This document shows, piece by piece, positions 1 through 5,937 of a stretch of 13,011 bases of DNA (its first letter is position 1; every line of letters begins with the position of its first letter). The stretch lies in assembly GCA_002373775.1 (NCBI GenBank), contig DFJW01000041.1:1-13011 (forward strand). Direction: 5' to 3'. The notes under the pieces were generated by a model. It saw nothing but the letters and a program-made list of their open reading frames with translations. It did no database searches and was not told the origin of the DNA. The position numbers and the translations under genes are program-made. The stretch comes from Ruminococcus flavefaciens. Its GTDB lineage: Bacteria > Bacillota > Clostridia > Oscillospirales > Ruminococcaceae.

Positions 1-1186
1 CGCCGTCCGGACAATCAGCAGGGATGTTTACGCTGAGCTTGAATACTTCTTCACCCTCTGTACCTGTGATAGGTGCACTTGTTGTAGGATCGAGTGAAGC
101 GAAGCTTGCGCCGTATGTAGCAGGGTTAGTTGTGATCTTAGCCTTGCCGTATGCTGTTGCAGATGTACCGATTGCACCGATTGTGAGAGGTGAATCTACT
201 GCGAACTTAACATCCATAGAAGCTACAGCCTTGTCTCCGCCGGAAGCAAGCTTAGCAGATACTGTTACCTTGCCGCCCTTTGTTCCCTCGTAATTGCCGA
301 AGTCGAATACGATATCAGCATCGCTGGGATTCGGATTAGGCTTTGTAGTTGTTGTTGTAGTTGTTGTGGATGTTGTAGTTGTTGTTGTAGAAGATGTTGT
401 TGAGCCGGAGCTTGCGCTGCCAACTGTGATCTTCATTGTATCAAGTGTGAGGTTATTATAAACGCCGGGATAGTTTGCATATCTCTGACCAGCGATCTCA
501 AGCATTGTTGAGGGGTTAATGTTCTTTCCGTCGTCAGCTGTGTTTACAACGTTGAAGCCGATGTTGTAATCGCCTTCAGCAATACCCTTAGGAAGTGTAA
601 CGTCAAATACGAATACAGGATAATCTGTGGACTTTGAACCTGTCCAGCTGTATTTTGTACCGCCGTTGATCCATGAGTAGCCGATGTAAGCGTAGTCAAC
701 GCCAACAGATGTCTGCTTGTCAGCAGCTGTACCCTTGGAATCGCCGTGAGCTGTATAGTCACCGAAATCGTCGAGCTCTGAAGCGAAGAATACAGGAACG
801 TCAGTTGAGAAGCTCTCGCCCTTGGAATTTGTGTAATCCTTAGATGTCTTGAAGTAAGAATCTGTGGGCTGATAGAGCTTGAACTTAACCTTGCCTACGT
901 CAGGGCTGTCAGACTCGAGCTTGACCTGGATAAGAGCTGACTTCAGGTCAGGTGTGCTTTCTGTGAGGTATACTGCGCAGGGAACTACAACGTCGCCAGC
1001 GCTGATCTCGTCCTTAGAAATAGTTACTGTGGAGCCATCCTTTGCGTGTGTGCTGTCAGCCTGATCAAAAGTCTTGATAGCAAGACCCTTTGTAGCGTCA
1101 GCAGCACTAACTGTCGCAGGAGCTATCACGCTTGCCATTGATGCAGCCATCGCAAGGGATGTAACTGCAGAAATTAACTTTCTCAT
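1..1186 (-). CDS. scaA: Secreted cohesin-bearing scaffoldin, ScaA-like (3' end cut off by window edge)
   Basis: The gene opens at ATG 1186-1184, after an AAAGGA ribosome site ten bases upstream, and stays open to base 1 (395 codons), so the C-terminus lies outside. Residues 1 to about 26 are a signal peptide (MRKLIS, then an Ala/Ser-rich core ending VSA-AD). Residues about 27-253 form an N-terminal module I cannot assign. Residues about 254-281 are a Ser/Thr linker that becomes almost pure Thr and is followed by KPNPNP. From residue about 288 a beta-rich module begins (DIVFDFG, GGKVTVSAKL, ASMDVKF, NIPADCPDG) that reads like the start of a Ruminococcus cohesin. In R. flavefaciens the gene after scaC is scaA, whose product has an uncharacterised N-terminal region, cohesins and a C-terminal dockerin; this matches. 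Such scaffoldins hold dockerin enzymes on the cell surface. The cohesin is incomplete, so another cohesin protein is possible. Confidence 0.75.
   Translation of the reverse strand, partial: MRKLISAVTSLAMAASMASVIAPATVSAADATKGLAIKTFDQADSTHAKDGSTVTISKDEISAGDVVVPCAVYLTESTPDLKSALIQVKLESDSPDVGKVKFKLYQPTDSYFKTSKDYTNSKGESFSTDVPVFFASELDDFGDYTAHGDSKGTAADKQTSVGVDYAYIGYSWINGGTKYSWTGSKSTDYPVFVFDVTLPKGIAEGDYNIGFNVVNTADDGKNINPSTMLEIAGQRYANYPGVYNNLTLDTMKITVGSASSGSTTSSTTTTTTSTTTTTTTTKPNPNPSDADIVFDFGNYEGTKGGKVTVSAKLASGGDKAVASMDVKFAVDSPLTIGAIGTSATAYGKAKITTNPATYGASFASLDPTTSAPITGTEGEEVFKLSVNIPADCPDG
344..412 (-). repeat. Low-complexity Thr-codon tract encoding the scaffoldin linker
   Basis: Alternating ACA and ACT threonine codons, read on the minus strand, give a GTT/GTA-rich tract on the plus strand. 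It encodes the run of Thr with a few Ser that separates the N-terminal module from the cohesin-like module. Such linkers are typical of Ruminococcus scaffoldins and are often glycosylated. The mixed codons keep the DNA from being a perfect microsatellite. Confidence 0.85.
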
Positions 1187-1227
1187 TTGTAATAATTCCT
1201 TTCTTTAGGTTTTTTAGCCTATTAATG

Positions 1228-1256
1228 AATATAGTTGGGTTTGTATTCCTTTGTAA
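1228..1256 (-). promoter_or_regulatory. Weak possible promoter between scaC and the scaA-like gene
   Basis: In the 105-base gap after scaC there is a TATATT -10 (1228-1233) with a 17-base spacer to a poor TTACAA -35 (1251-1256). No convincing terminator lies in the gap. The scaA-like gene may therefore be transcribed by read-through from scaC, with this as a possible extra start. Confidence 0.25.
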
Positions 1257-1291
1257 GGGGGACAAATCAGATAATCTCGGGGTTATTCGGA

Positions 1292-2155
1292 TCAGAGTGT
1301 TTCGCGGAGACCAAGTTTAAACTCCTGAATAGCAGCAGCGTCAGCGTTTGTTACGCCGTCTCCGCCTTTATCAGAAGCACCGCCTGCTACGTCTGCGTTA
1401 GCTAAGCCAACAGCTGTGATTCCATCAGGCTTGCCTAAGCCATATACGTCAGGATTTGCCTGAGACTGCATGATAAGTACAGCATCAGCCATGTTTACTT
1501 CCTTATCGCAGTTGGCATCACCACGAAGTGTGGGAGTAACAGAACCACCGGTAACAGTTACAGAACCGTTTGTGAGGCTCGTACCATATCTGACAGGACT
1601 GTCGTTCTGTGAAGCACCAACAGCTACATTGGTGTTCGGAACGCCTGAGCCGGGGTATGTTTCACGATCTGTAGCAACGATCTTGAGATCAGACTTGTCG
1701 TTGGTTTTTGCGTTACTTGATACAGTACCGCTGATCGTGCAGAACACGCCATCAGACTTTATCCAATAGGATGCATCATCAAGAGAAGTTGACCACGCTA
1801 AACAGAGATATCCCTCATCATTGTTGATATAGCTGTCAAAGAGTGGTGCTGCAGCTGATGTGCTGTCTGAACCGGTTGCTCCCGTCTCGGTTATCTTTCC
1901 TGCCTTGACCTCATCAATAGTAATTACTGCATTGTCAAATGCAATAGAGAAATCAATTGCCTGGATACCTGCTGCGGGAACATCTGCCAGAGATACGTCC
2001 ACTGTGAACTTCTCACCTGCCTTTTCTACTGTTGCGTTGCCAACGCTAATCTGCACTGTTTCGTTAGCAGCAACAGCTACAGGGGCGATAGAGCATACGG
2101 AAAGTGAGAGCATCGCAGCGGAAAGAGCTCCGACGACTACCTTTTTTGTCTTCAT
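1292..2155 (-). CDS. scaC: ScaC-type cellulosome adaptor: one cohesin and a C-terminal dockerin
   Basis: This 287-residue secreted protein fits the known ScaC plan. Residues 1 to about 30 are a signal peptide (MKTKK, hydrophobic core, AVAA). Residues about 33-203 form one cohesin (VQISVGNATV, EKFTVDVSLADVPAAGIQAIDFSIAFD, GVFCTISGTV, NGSVTVTGG). Residues 211-287 form a dockerin. Its first calcium loop is regular (D213, N215, D217, N221, D224). Its second, around 255-272, carries a Gly-rich insertion and ends NADAAAIQEFKLGL. In R. flavefaciens, ScaC docks to ScaA cohesins and its own divergent cohesin recruits other dockerin proteins, widening what the complex can hold. The start at 2155 is preferred over the in-frame ATG at 2176, because AAGGAGG lies eight bases before 2155 and inside the codons of the longer form. 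The scaA-like gene follows 105 bases downstream. Confidence 0.88.
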   Translation of the reverse strand: MKTKKVVVGALSAAMLSLSVCSIAPVAVAANETVQISVGNATVEKAGEKFTVDVSLADVPAAGIQAIDFSIAFDNAVITIDEVKAGKITETGATGSDSTSAAAPLFDSYINNDEGYLCLAWSTSLDDASYWIKSDGVFCTISGTVSSNAKTNDKSDLKIVATDRETYPGSGVPNTNVAVGASQNDSPVRYGTSLTNGSVTVTGGSVTPTLRGDANCDKEVNMADAVLIMQSQANPDVYGLGKPDGITAVGLANADVAGGASDKGGDGVTNADAAAIQEFKLGLRETL

Positions 2156-2163
2156 TAAAATTT

Positions 2164-2170
2164 CCTCCTT
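2164..2170 (-). promoter_or_regulatory. Ribosome binding site that sets the scaC start
   Basis: A perfect AAGGAGG sits eight bases before ATG 2155. An in-frame ATG at 2176 lies upstream of it, so using that codon would put the ribosome site inside the coding sequence. The site therefore decides for the 287-residue form that begins MKTKK. Confidence 0.85.
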
Positions 2171-2211
2171 CTTCATTAATGTTATATAACAAAGGAACGG
2201 ATGCCCCTTTT

Positions 2212-2239
2212 ATTATATCGTGTCTTTAAGAGCGGCAAA
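2212..2239 (-). promoter_or_regulatory. Possible second, proximal promoter of scaC
   Basis: A perfect TATAAT (2212-2217) lies within the leader, with only poor -35 matches (TTTGCC at a 16-base spacing, 2234-2239). Starting here would give a leader of about 50 bases that lacks all the structured part. The -35 region overlaps the GCGGCA hairpin. Confidence 0.3.
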
Positions 2240-2498
2240 CGGCATGCCGCAGCGCTCTGCAAAAATCGCCTTCCCTTAAAGGTGATGTGCAAAGCTGCTC
2301 CAATATGCCTGCCCTGTCATACAGATAAGGCTTAAGCCCCGCACCTGACTCAGTCCATAAGCTGCCGCATATGTTCACACCGCAGCCGGACTTTCACAAT
2401 GGTGGGGATGAGCTCTGCATGCAGCGATTTTATCGCAAGACGCATCACACTGCCATGATGAGATACTTAATCCCAAATCCATATTTATTCTTGATTTC

Positions 2499-2527
2499 AT
2501 TATATAACAGGCATTTCAAAAAGTAAA
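2499..2527 (-). promoter_or_regulatory. Distal sigma-A type promoter of scaC
   Basis: TATAAT (2499-2504) is a perfect -10, with a 17-base spacer to TTTACT (2522-2527), which matches the -35 consensus at four of six bases. The surroundings are AT-rich. The expected start is near 2492, giving a leader of about 335 bases. Confidence 0.6.
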
Positions 2528-2655
2528 TAGGTTTATGCCGTTTTTGGTATTTTATATAAACAGCCCATTGTTTTTTTGCACGGTTTGCACAATCGCCCAT
2601 TTCGTAGAAAAAGGCACTCGAAACGTATTTATGAACAAAAAATTAATAGAGCTGA
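2528..2655. other. AT-rich gap between the CapA gene and the scaC promoter
   Basis: This stretch holds no open frame worth calling. Weak pairing (ATTGT with ACAAT around a TGCA/TGCA core, about 2568-2592) and an A7 run on the minus strand are present. I do not see a clear intrinsic terminator for the CapA gene, so read-through into scaC cannot be excluded. Confidence 0.4.
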
Positions 2656-3978
2656 TTATTTATCCAACTTCTGAAATTCCTTCGGGATAGCTGTGTCGAT
2701 TATCTGGTTTACAACGTCCCAGCCGAAGGAAGTATAGGTGCCCTGCGGTATAGCATACGGAAGTCCGTGGCTGTTCGCAAGTTCGGGAGTGTACATGCTG
2801 TACGGATAAATTCGCAGATTTGAGAAATTGCCGTCATCATAGTGGACGATCGTCGGTATAGCACCGGGATCTTCTACTCTTACCTCTCCTGTTGTGCCGT
2901 CCAGCACAAGGTCAAAATCAGCCATTTCACCGATCACATTGAAGTTATCAGTCTGTGCGCACACGAAGTTGCCCATTGAATAGTACACAAAGCCCTTTGT
3001 GCCGTCTTCACGCGGCAGCCATTCCATTGTCTGAGCTGTGTGAGTGTGGCAGCCAAGCACTACATCTGCGCCCCAGTCCACCATTTTCTGAGCAAGTATC
3101 TTCCGGTCCTCGCCCACTTCAACTGTGTCTTCAACTCCCCAGTGAGCGGATACGACTACAGCATCCGCGATCTGGCTTGCTTCTTTGATCTGACGTTCGA
3201 TAACGTCCTCTTCGCTGTTCATTATAACTCTGAGCGATGAATCAGCAGGTATCTCAAATCCGTTGAGGTGCTCAGCATATGCAAGAAAAGCTATCTTCAT
3301 GCCGTTTACTTCACGGACGCGGATGTTATTCGCATCCTCTTCGTTGAGGTAAGCGCCCAGAACAGTTATGTCATTTTCCTTAGCCTTCATGTTCCAGAAA
3401 CGAATGGACTCTTCAAGTCCCTCGGCTCCACAGTCCAGAAGGTGATTGTTAGCCATAGTAAATACGTCAAATCCGAGGTCTATGACCGCATCTGCGACCT
3501 CCGGAGGAGAATTGAACAGGAGCACGCCTCCGTTCGCACCTCTTACTTCATAGCTCTGAGCTATTATAGTCTCCTGGTTGAGTATCGCAACATCTGCCTC
3601 TTCAACAAGATAGCGGACGTTTTCGTAGATCGGTTTGAAATCATATCCCACAAAGCCGGCATTCGCCTCCGCCTGCTTGTATACTGAATAATGTATCAGA
3701 TTATCTCCGGCAGCGCGTACATGCACACGGATGTCGTCCGTGGCAGCAGTTGTGGGTTCGGCAGTCTCGGAAACAGGATCAGTAACTTCCGCAGTGTCTG
3801 TGCTGTCAGCAGGAGCACTGCTGTCATCGGCAGGTGCTACGCTTTCACCGGTGTTTCCGGCAGTGGTCTCAGAGTCACTCGCCTTTCCAACAGTGTCATC
3901 AGCGCATCCGGTCACTGAAAATGTCATGAGCATTGCAGCCGCCATAGCCGCTGCACGATGTCTTCTTGATAAAATCAT
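2656..3978 (-). CDS. CapA-family (PGA_cap) surface lipoprotein, metallophosphatase-like
   Basis: The 440-residue product begins with a lipoprotein signal (MILSRRHR, Ala/Met core, lipobox VTGC with Cys25). A Ser/Thr/Asp/Ala spacer of about 55 residues follows, then the CapA domain. Family motifs appear in order: AGDNLIH (90-96), NQE (134-136), ANNHLLDCG (176-184), AHWGVE (278-283), GCHTHTAQ (309-316) and SMGNF (334-338). The domain is named after a poly-gamma-glutamate capsule protein and has a calcineurin-like fold. The biochemical role of such lone lipoprotein members is mostly unknown, and no capB or capC partners are here, so capsule synthesis is not implied. The product should sit on the outer face of the membrane. 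The start at 3978 has AAGGAG eight bases upstream; a longer frame to 4038 begins before the predicted transcript start. It forms its own unit ahead of scaC. Confidence 0.85.
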   Translation of the reverse strand: MILSRRHRAAAMAAAMLMTFSVTGCADDTVGKASDSETTAGNTGESVAPADDSSAPADSTDTAEVTDPVSETAEPTTAATDDIRVHVRAAGDNLIHYSVYKQAEANAGFVGYDFKPIYENVRYLVEEADVAILNQETIIAQSYEVRGANGGVLLFNSPPEVADAVIDLGFDVFTMANNHLLDCGAEGLEESIRFWNMKAKENDITVLGAYLNEEDANNIRVREVNGMKIAFLAYAEHLNGFEIPADSSLRVIMNSEEDVIERQIKEASQIADAVVVSAHWGVEDTVEVGEDRKILAQKMVDWGADVVLGCHTHTAQTMEWLPREDGTKGFVYYSMGNFVCAQTDNFNVIGEMADFDLVLDGTTGEVRVEDPGAIPTIVHYDDGNFSNLRIYPYSMYTPELANSHGLPYAIPQGTYTSFGWDVVNQIIDTAIPKEFQKLDK

Positions 3979-3986
3979 TTTACTTT

Positions 3987-3992
3987 CTCCTT
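3987..3992 (-). promoter_or_regulatory. Ribosome binding site fixing the CapA lipoprotein start
   Basis: AAGGAG lies eight bases before ATG 3978. It supports this start over the in-frame ATG at 4038, which would also bury the signal peptide behind 20 polar residues. Confidence 0.8.
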
Positions 3993-4026
3993 CAGGCACT
4001 GACGCCGTATCAGCACCTCTTGCTTT

Positions 4027-4055
4027 ATTATAGCACACTATTTTGCATTTTGCAA
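4027..4055 (-). promoter_or_regulatory. Extended -10 promoter of the CapA lipoprotein gene
   Basis: A perfect TATAAT (4027-4032) is preceded by TGC, an extended -10 element. A 17-base spacer leads to TTGCAA (4050-4055). Transcription should start near 4020, leaving a leader of about 42 bases that excludes the ATG at 4038. Confidence 0.75.
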
Positions 4056-4092
4056 TTACAAATTGTATGTTTATAAAATATAATTACAATAA

Positions 4093-4116
4093 GTTTTAAA
4101 AATCAGAAGTTGATTT
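4093..4116 (-). terminator. Weak possible terminator after the dihydrouridine synthase gene
   Basis: Read on the minus strand, an AAATCA/TGATTT stem of six pairs with a five-base loop is followed by two further T and an A/T stretch. The stem is AT-rich and lies about 114 bases past the stop codon. The rest of 4056-4229 shows only short AT palindromes. Confidence 0.3.
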
Positions 4117-4229
4117 AATCCGCCCAAACGACGTATTTACGGCATTTTTCGTGTGCTCAGGTTTATTATTCCACATTCTTTGTACATTCATACGAAGTTT
4201 GAACATGGTTATTGTATATTTTGTACAAA

Positions 4230-5246
4230 TCAAGCGTTTTCAGCCTCTCTTGAACGCTGGAGCTCAATGAATTCACCTGCCAGTTCCTCAGCTTCCGCAT
4301 AGGACGAAAGCTGATAGCAGCGTCCGCGGAATTTGGCTGAACCGTAGTAGCCGTTCATATACCACGCGGCATGCTTCCGTGCTTCGTGCATCGCCAGTTC
4401 TTCGCTTTTCTCGCTCAGTCCGATGATAAGACGGATGTGTTCGAGCATCACGCTCATCTTCTCTTCCAGTGTGGGAGGGACATATCCCTCTCCGGAAAAG
4501 TATGCCGCTATCTCGCGGAAAACGAAGGGGCAGCCGTAGCTTCCTCTGCCTATCATCACAAGATCACAGCCGGTCTGTTCATACATGTCGATGCCGGATC
4601 TCAGGTCGGTGATATCGCCGTTGCCGATGACCGGTATGCTCACCGACTCCTTCACCCGCCTGATAATATCCCTGTCAGCTTTTCCGCCATAGTACTGGTC
4701 GCGTGTTCTGCCATGCACTGTCACAGCCGCAGCGCCTGCCGCTTCCATGCGCTTTGCAAATTCAGGAGCATTCACGGAGGCGTCGTTCCAGCCGCTTCTG
4801 AACTTCACAGTCACCGGCACATCTCCGGCTGCTTTTACTGCGGCTTCACATATCTTTCCGGCAAGTTCCGGTTCTCGCATGAGCGAAGAGCCTGCTCCAG
4901 TGTTCACAACTTTAGGCACCGGGCAGCCCATATTGATATCTATGACATCAGGCTCGTAGCTGAGAACTATGTCAACTGCCTTTGCCATGAACTCAGGCTC
5001 GCTGCCGAAAAGCTGTATGCCCATAGGTCTTTCCTCAGATGTTATGGTGCAGAGCTGTGCAGTCTTGCGGTCGCTGTAGCATATTCCCTTTGCGGACACC
5101 ATTTCGCTCACCACATAGGCAGCTCCGTACTTTTTGCACATGAGCCTGTAAGCTCGGTCCGCAACGCCTGCCATGGGGGCGAGAGCGGCTGTCCTCTCAA
5201 CGGAAAGCCTGCCTATATCCACAGTCTTCTTAGCACCGTCAGTCAT
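4230..5246 (-). CDS. dus: tRNA-dihydrouridine synthase, DusB-like
   Basis: The 338-residue product has the whole Dus signature and reduces specific uridines in the tRNA D-loop to dihydrouridine, using FMN and NAD(P)H. The FMN-binding TIM barrel starts with APMAGVAD (23-30). The active site is NMGCPVPKV with the catalytic Cys at 108. TVKFRSGW, VHGRTRDQYYGG, GNGDI and GRGSYGCPF follow, and a helical C-terminal part ends the protein. Length is normal for the family. The start at 5246 has GGAG eight bases upstream and overlaps the end of the gtrA-like gene by eight bases (ATGACTGA), so the two are probably translationally coupled. A longer frame to 5333 would lie wholly inside the upstream gene and adds a basic, unrelated stretch. 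The subtype (DusB rather than another Dus) rests on general resemblance. Confidence 0.92.
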   Translation of the reverse strand: MTDGAKKTVDIGRLSVERTAALAPMAGVADRAYRLMCKKYGAAYVVSEMVSAKGICYSDRKTAQLCTITSEERPMGIQLFGSEPEFMAKAVDIVLSYEPDVIDINMGCPVPKVVNTGAGSSLMREPELAGKICEAAVKAAGDVPVTVKFRSGWNDASVNAPEFAKRMEAAGAAAVTVHGRTRDQYYGGKADRDIIRRVKESVSIPVIGNGDITDLRSGIDMYEQTGCDLVMIGRGSYGCPFVFREIAAYFSGEGYVPPTLEEKMSVMLEHIRLIIGLSEKSEELAMHEARKHAAWYMNGYYGSAKFRGRCYQLSSYAEAEELAGEFIELQRSREAENA

Positions 5247-5748
5247 TCGCCTGCTCCGTTCCGACCGTTTCACCAGATGTCTGCTCGTTCTTGTTTTTGA
5301 AAACAAAGACCTTGCTGAGAATGTAGTTGGCAATGAATATCAGCACCTGACTGAGGAAGGTTATGAGTGTCTTGTTGATGCCAAGTATATCACAGCATAC
5401 AACGAATATGGCTTCTTCCATTGCAAGGGTGGCAAGTCTTGCTCCATAAAACGAGAAGAACACCTTCCAGAATTCCTTAGCCCCGTGCGTCTCGTTCTTG
5501 AAGACGTACTTCTTATTCGTGAAGAACGCAAAAGTCACTGCGCATATCCATGAGAATACAACTCCGGCAGTGCTTTCCCATTTGGGCTCTCCCGGCACAG
5601 CATAGAACAGCGCCAGCTTTGTTACGATAGATATTACCGTGGTCAGTCCTCCGAATACAAGATAAAGCCATTTTTCTTCATACTTATAATATATCTCCTG
5701 AAGAGGCTTCGGAAGAATGGACACACATGCTTTTATAAGCTTTTCCAT
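5239..5748 (-). CDS. GtrA-family four-helix membrane protein
   Basis: The 169-residue product has four hydrophobic segments, at about 26-51, 62-77, 95-117 and 127-146. It shows the family's usual features: an early FGGLTT turn, FFTNKKYVFKN after the second helix, and NYILSKVFVFKNK after the fourth. GtrA proteins are thought to move lipid-linked sugars across the membrane or to help polysaccharide synthesis. The substrate cannot be read from sequence, and no glycosyltransferase lies in the window. The start at 5748 has an AAAGGAA site. The gene leads a two-gene unit with dus, and its stop lies inside the dus start region. Pairing with a tRNA-modifying enzyme looks like chance operon sharing rather than a joint pathway. 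Confidence 0.85.
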   Translation of the reverse strand: MEKLIKACVSILPKPLQEIYYKYEEKWLYLVFGGLTTVISIVTKLALFYAVPGEPKWESTAGVVFSWICAVTFAFFTNKKYVFKNETHGAKEFWKVFFSFYGARLATLAMEEAIFVVCCDILGINKTLITFLSQVLIFIANYILSKVFVFKNKNEQTSGETVGTEQAND

Positions 5749-5779
5749 TTCATCGTTCCTTTCAAACGTAATCTCTTAT

Positions 5780-5808
5780 ATAATAACAGTATTTTAGCTT
5801 TTTTTCAA
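5780..5808 (-). promoter_or_regulatory. Promoter of the gtrA-dus unit
   Basis: TTGAAA (5803-5808, five of six bases) and TATTAT (5780-5785, five of six) are 17 bases apart, and TGT precedes the -10 as an extended element. The start is expected near 5773, about 25 bases before the coding start. Confidence 0.75.
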
Positions 5809-5874
5809 GTGCTTTCCGCGATTTTCTGTTATTTTTACTAAAAACAGATGATGCCGTGTCCGGATACTGATTTC

Positions 5875-5914
5875 ATAATAAAACCCCCGAAAGCGTTTCA
5901 GCTGCTTTCGGGGG
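5875..5914 (-). terminator. Strong intrinsic terminator after the CPBP protease gene
   Basis: An uninterrupted 11-pair stem, CCCCCGAAAGC with GCTTTCGGGGG (5884-5894 and 5904-5914), encloses a nine-base loop. On the minus strand it is followed by TTTTATTAT. It ends the corC-CPBP transcript and separates it from the gtrA promoter downstream. Confidence 0.92.
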
Positions 5915-5937
5915 ACGTTTATATGCTTTGCTAAAGG

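Larger units (their letters stand above)
2156..2492 (-). promoter_or_regulatory. Long structured 5' leader of scaC, possible cis-acting RNA
   Basis: If transcription starts from the promoter at 2499-2527, scaC has a leader of about 335 bases without a gene. Read on the minus strand it holds several stems. One is a GCGAT/ATCGC hairpin (2424-2436). A multi-part arm is closed by CCCC/GGGG and ACC/GGT (2401-2407 with 2337-2345), with GTCC/GGAC and CTGC/GCAG inside it. A GGCTTAAGCC palindrome lies at 2329-2338. A seven-pair outer stem CTTTAAG/CTTAAAG (2275-2281 with 2224-2230) encloses a GCGGCA/TGCCGC hairpin (2232-2250). I recognise no known riboswitch consensus and no U-rich terminator. Function is unknown; an RNA regulator, a stability element or a processed small RNA are all possible. 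Confidence 0.45.

Noticed and set aside
24..293. Plus-strand frame of 89 codons at the left edge
   Set aside because: It lies opposite the cohesin-like module of the scaffoldin, which continues in frame through the signal peptide to the window edge.
344..412. Short repeated GTT/GTA units that could suggest a microsatellite or CRISPR-like repeats
   Set aside because: They are Thr codons in a continuous reading frame; there are no spacers and no regular repeat unit.
2337..2407. Resemblance of the scaC leader to a cobalamin riboswitch (GTGAAAGTCC and GAGTCAGG stretches)
   Set aside because: The rest of the B12 box after TCAGG does not match, and the central conserved CCGCNACTG-type core is missing, so the likeness is only local.
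2568..2592. Possible terminator of the CapA gene
   Set aside because: The stem is short and AT-rich, with its A run inside the pairing region rather than a T run after it.
3979..4038. Longer CapA lipoprotein start at 4038
   Set aside because: The promoter -10 lies at 4027-4032, inside that extension, and a good ribosome site with a lipoprotein signal supports 3978.
4371..5300. Long plus-strand open frame (309 codons) opposite the dihydrouridine synthase gene
   Set aside because: It is a shadow of a strongly conserved enzyme on the other strand, is rich in His, Ser and Cys, and shows no domain.
5247..5333. Longer dihydrouridine synthase start at 5333
   Set aside because: The extension is fully within the gtrA-like gene and basic in composition; the coupled start at 5246 has a ribosome site.
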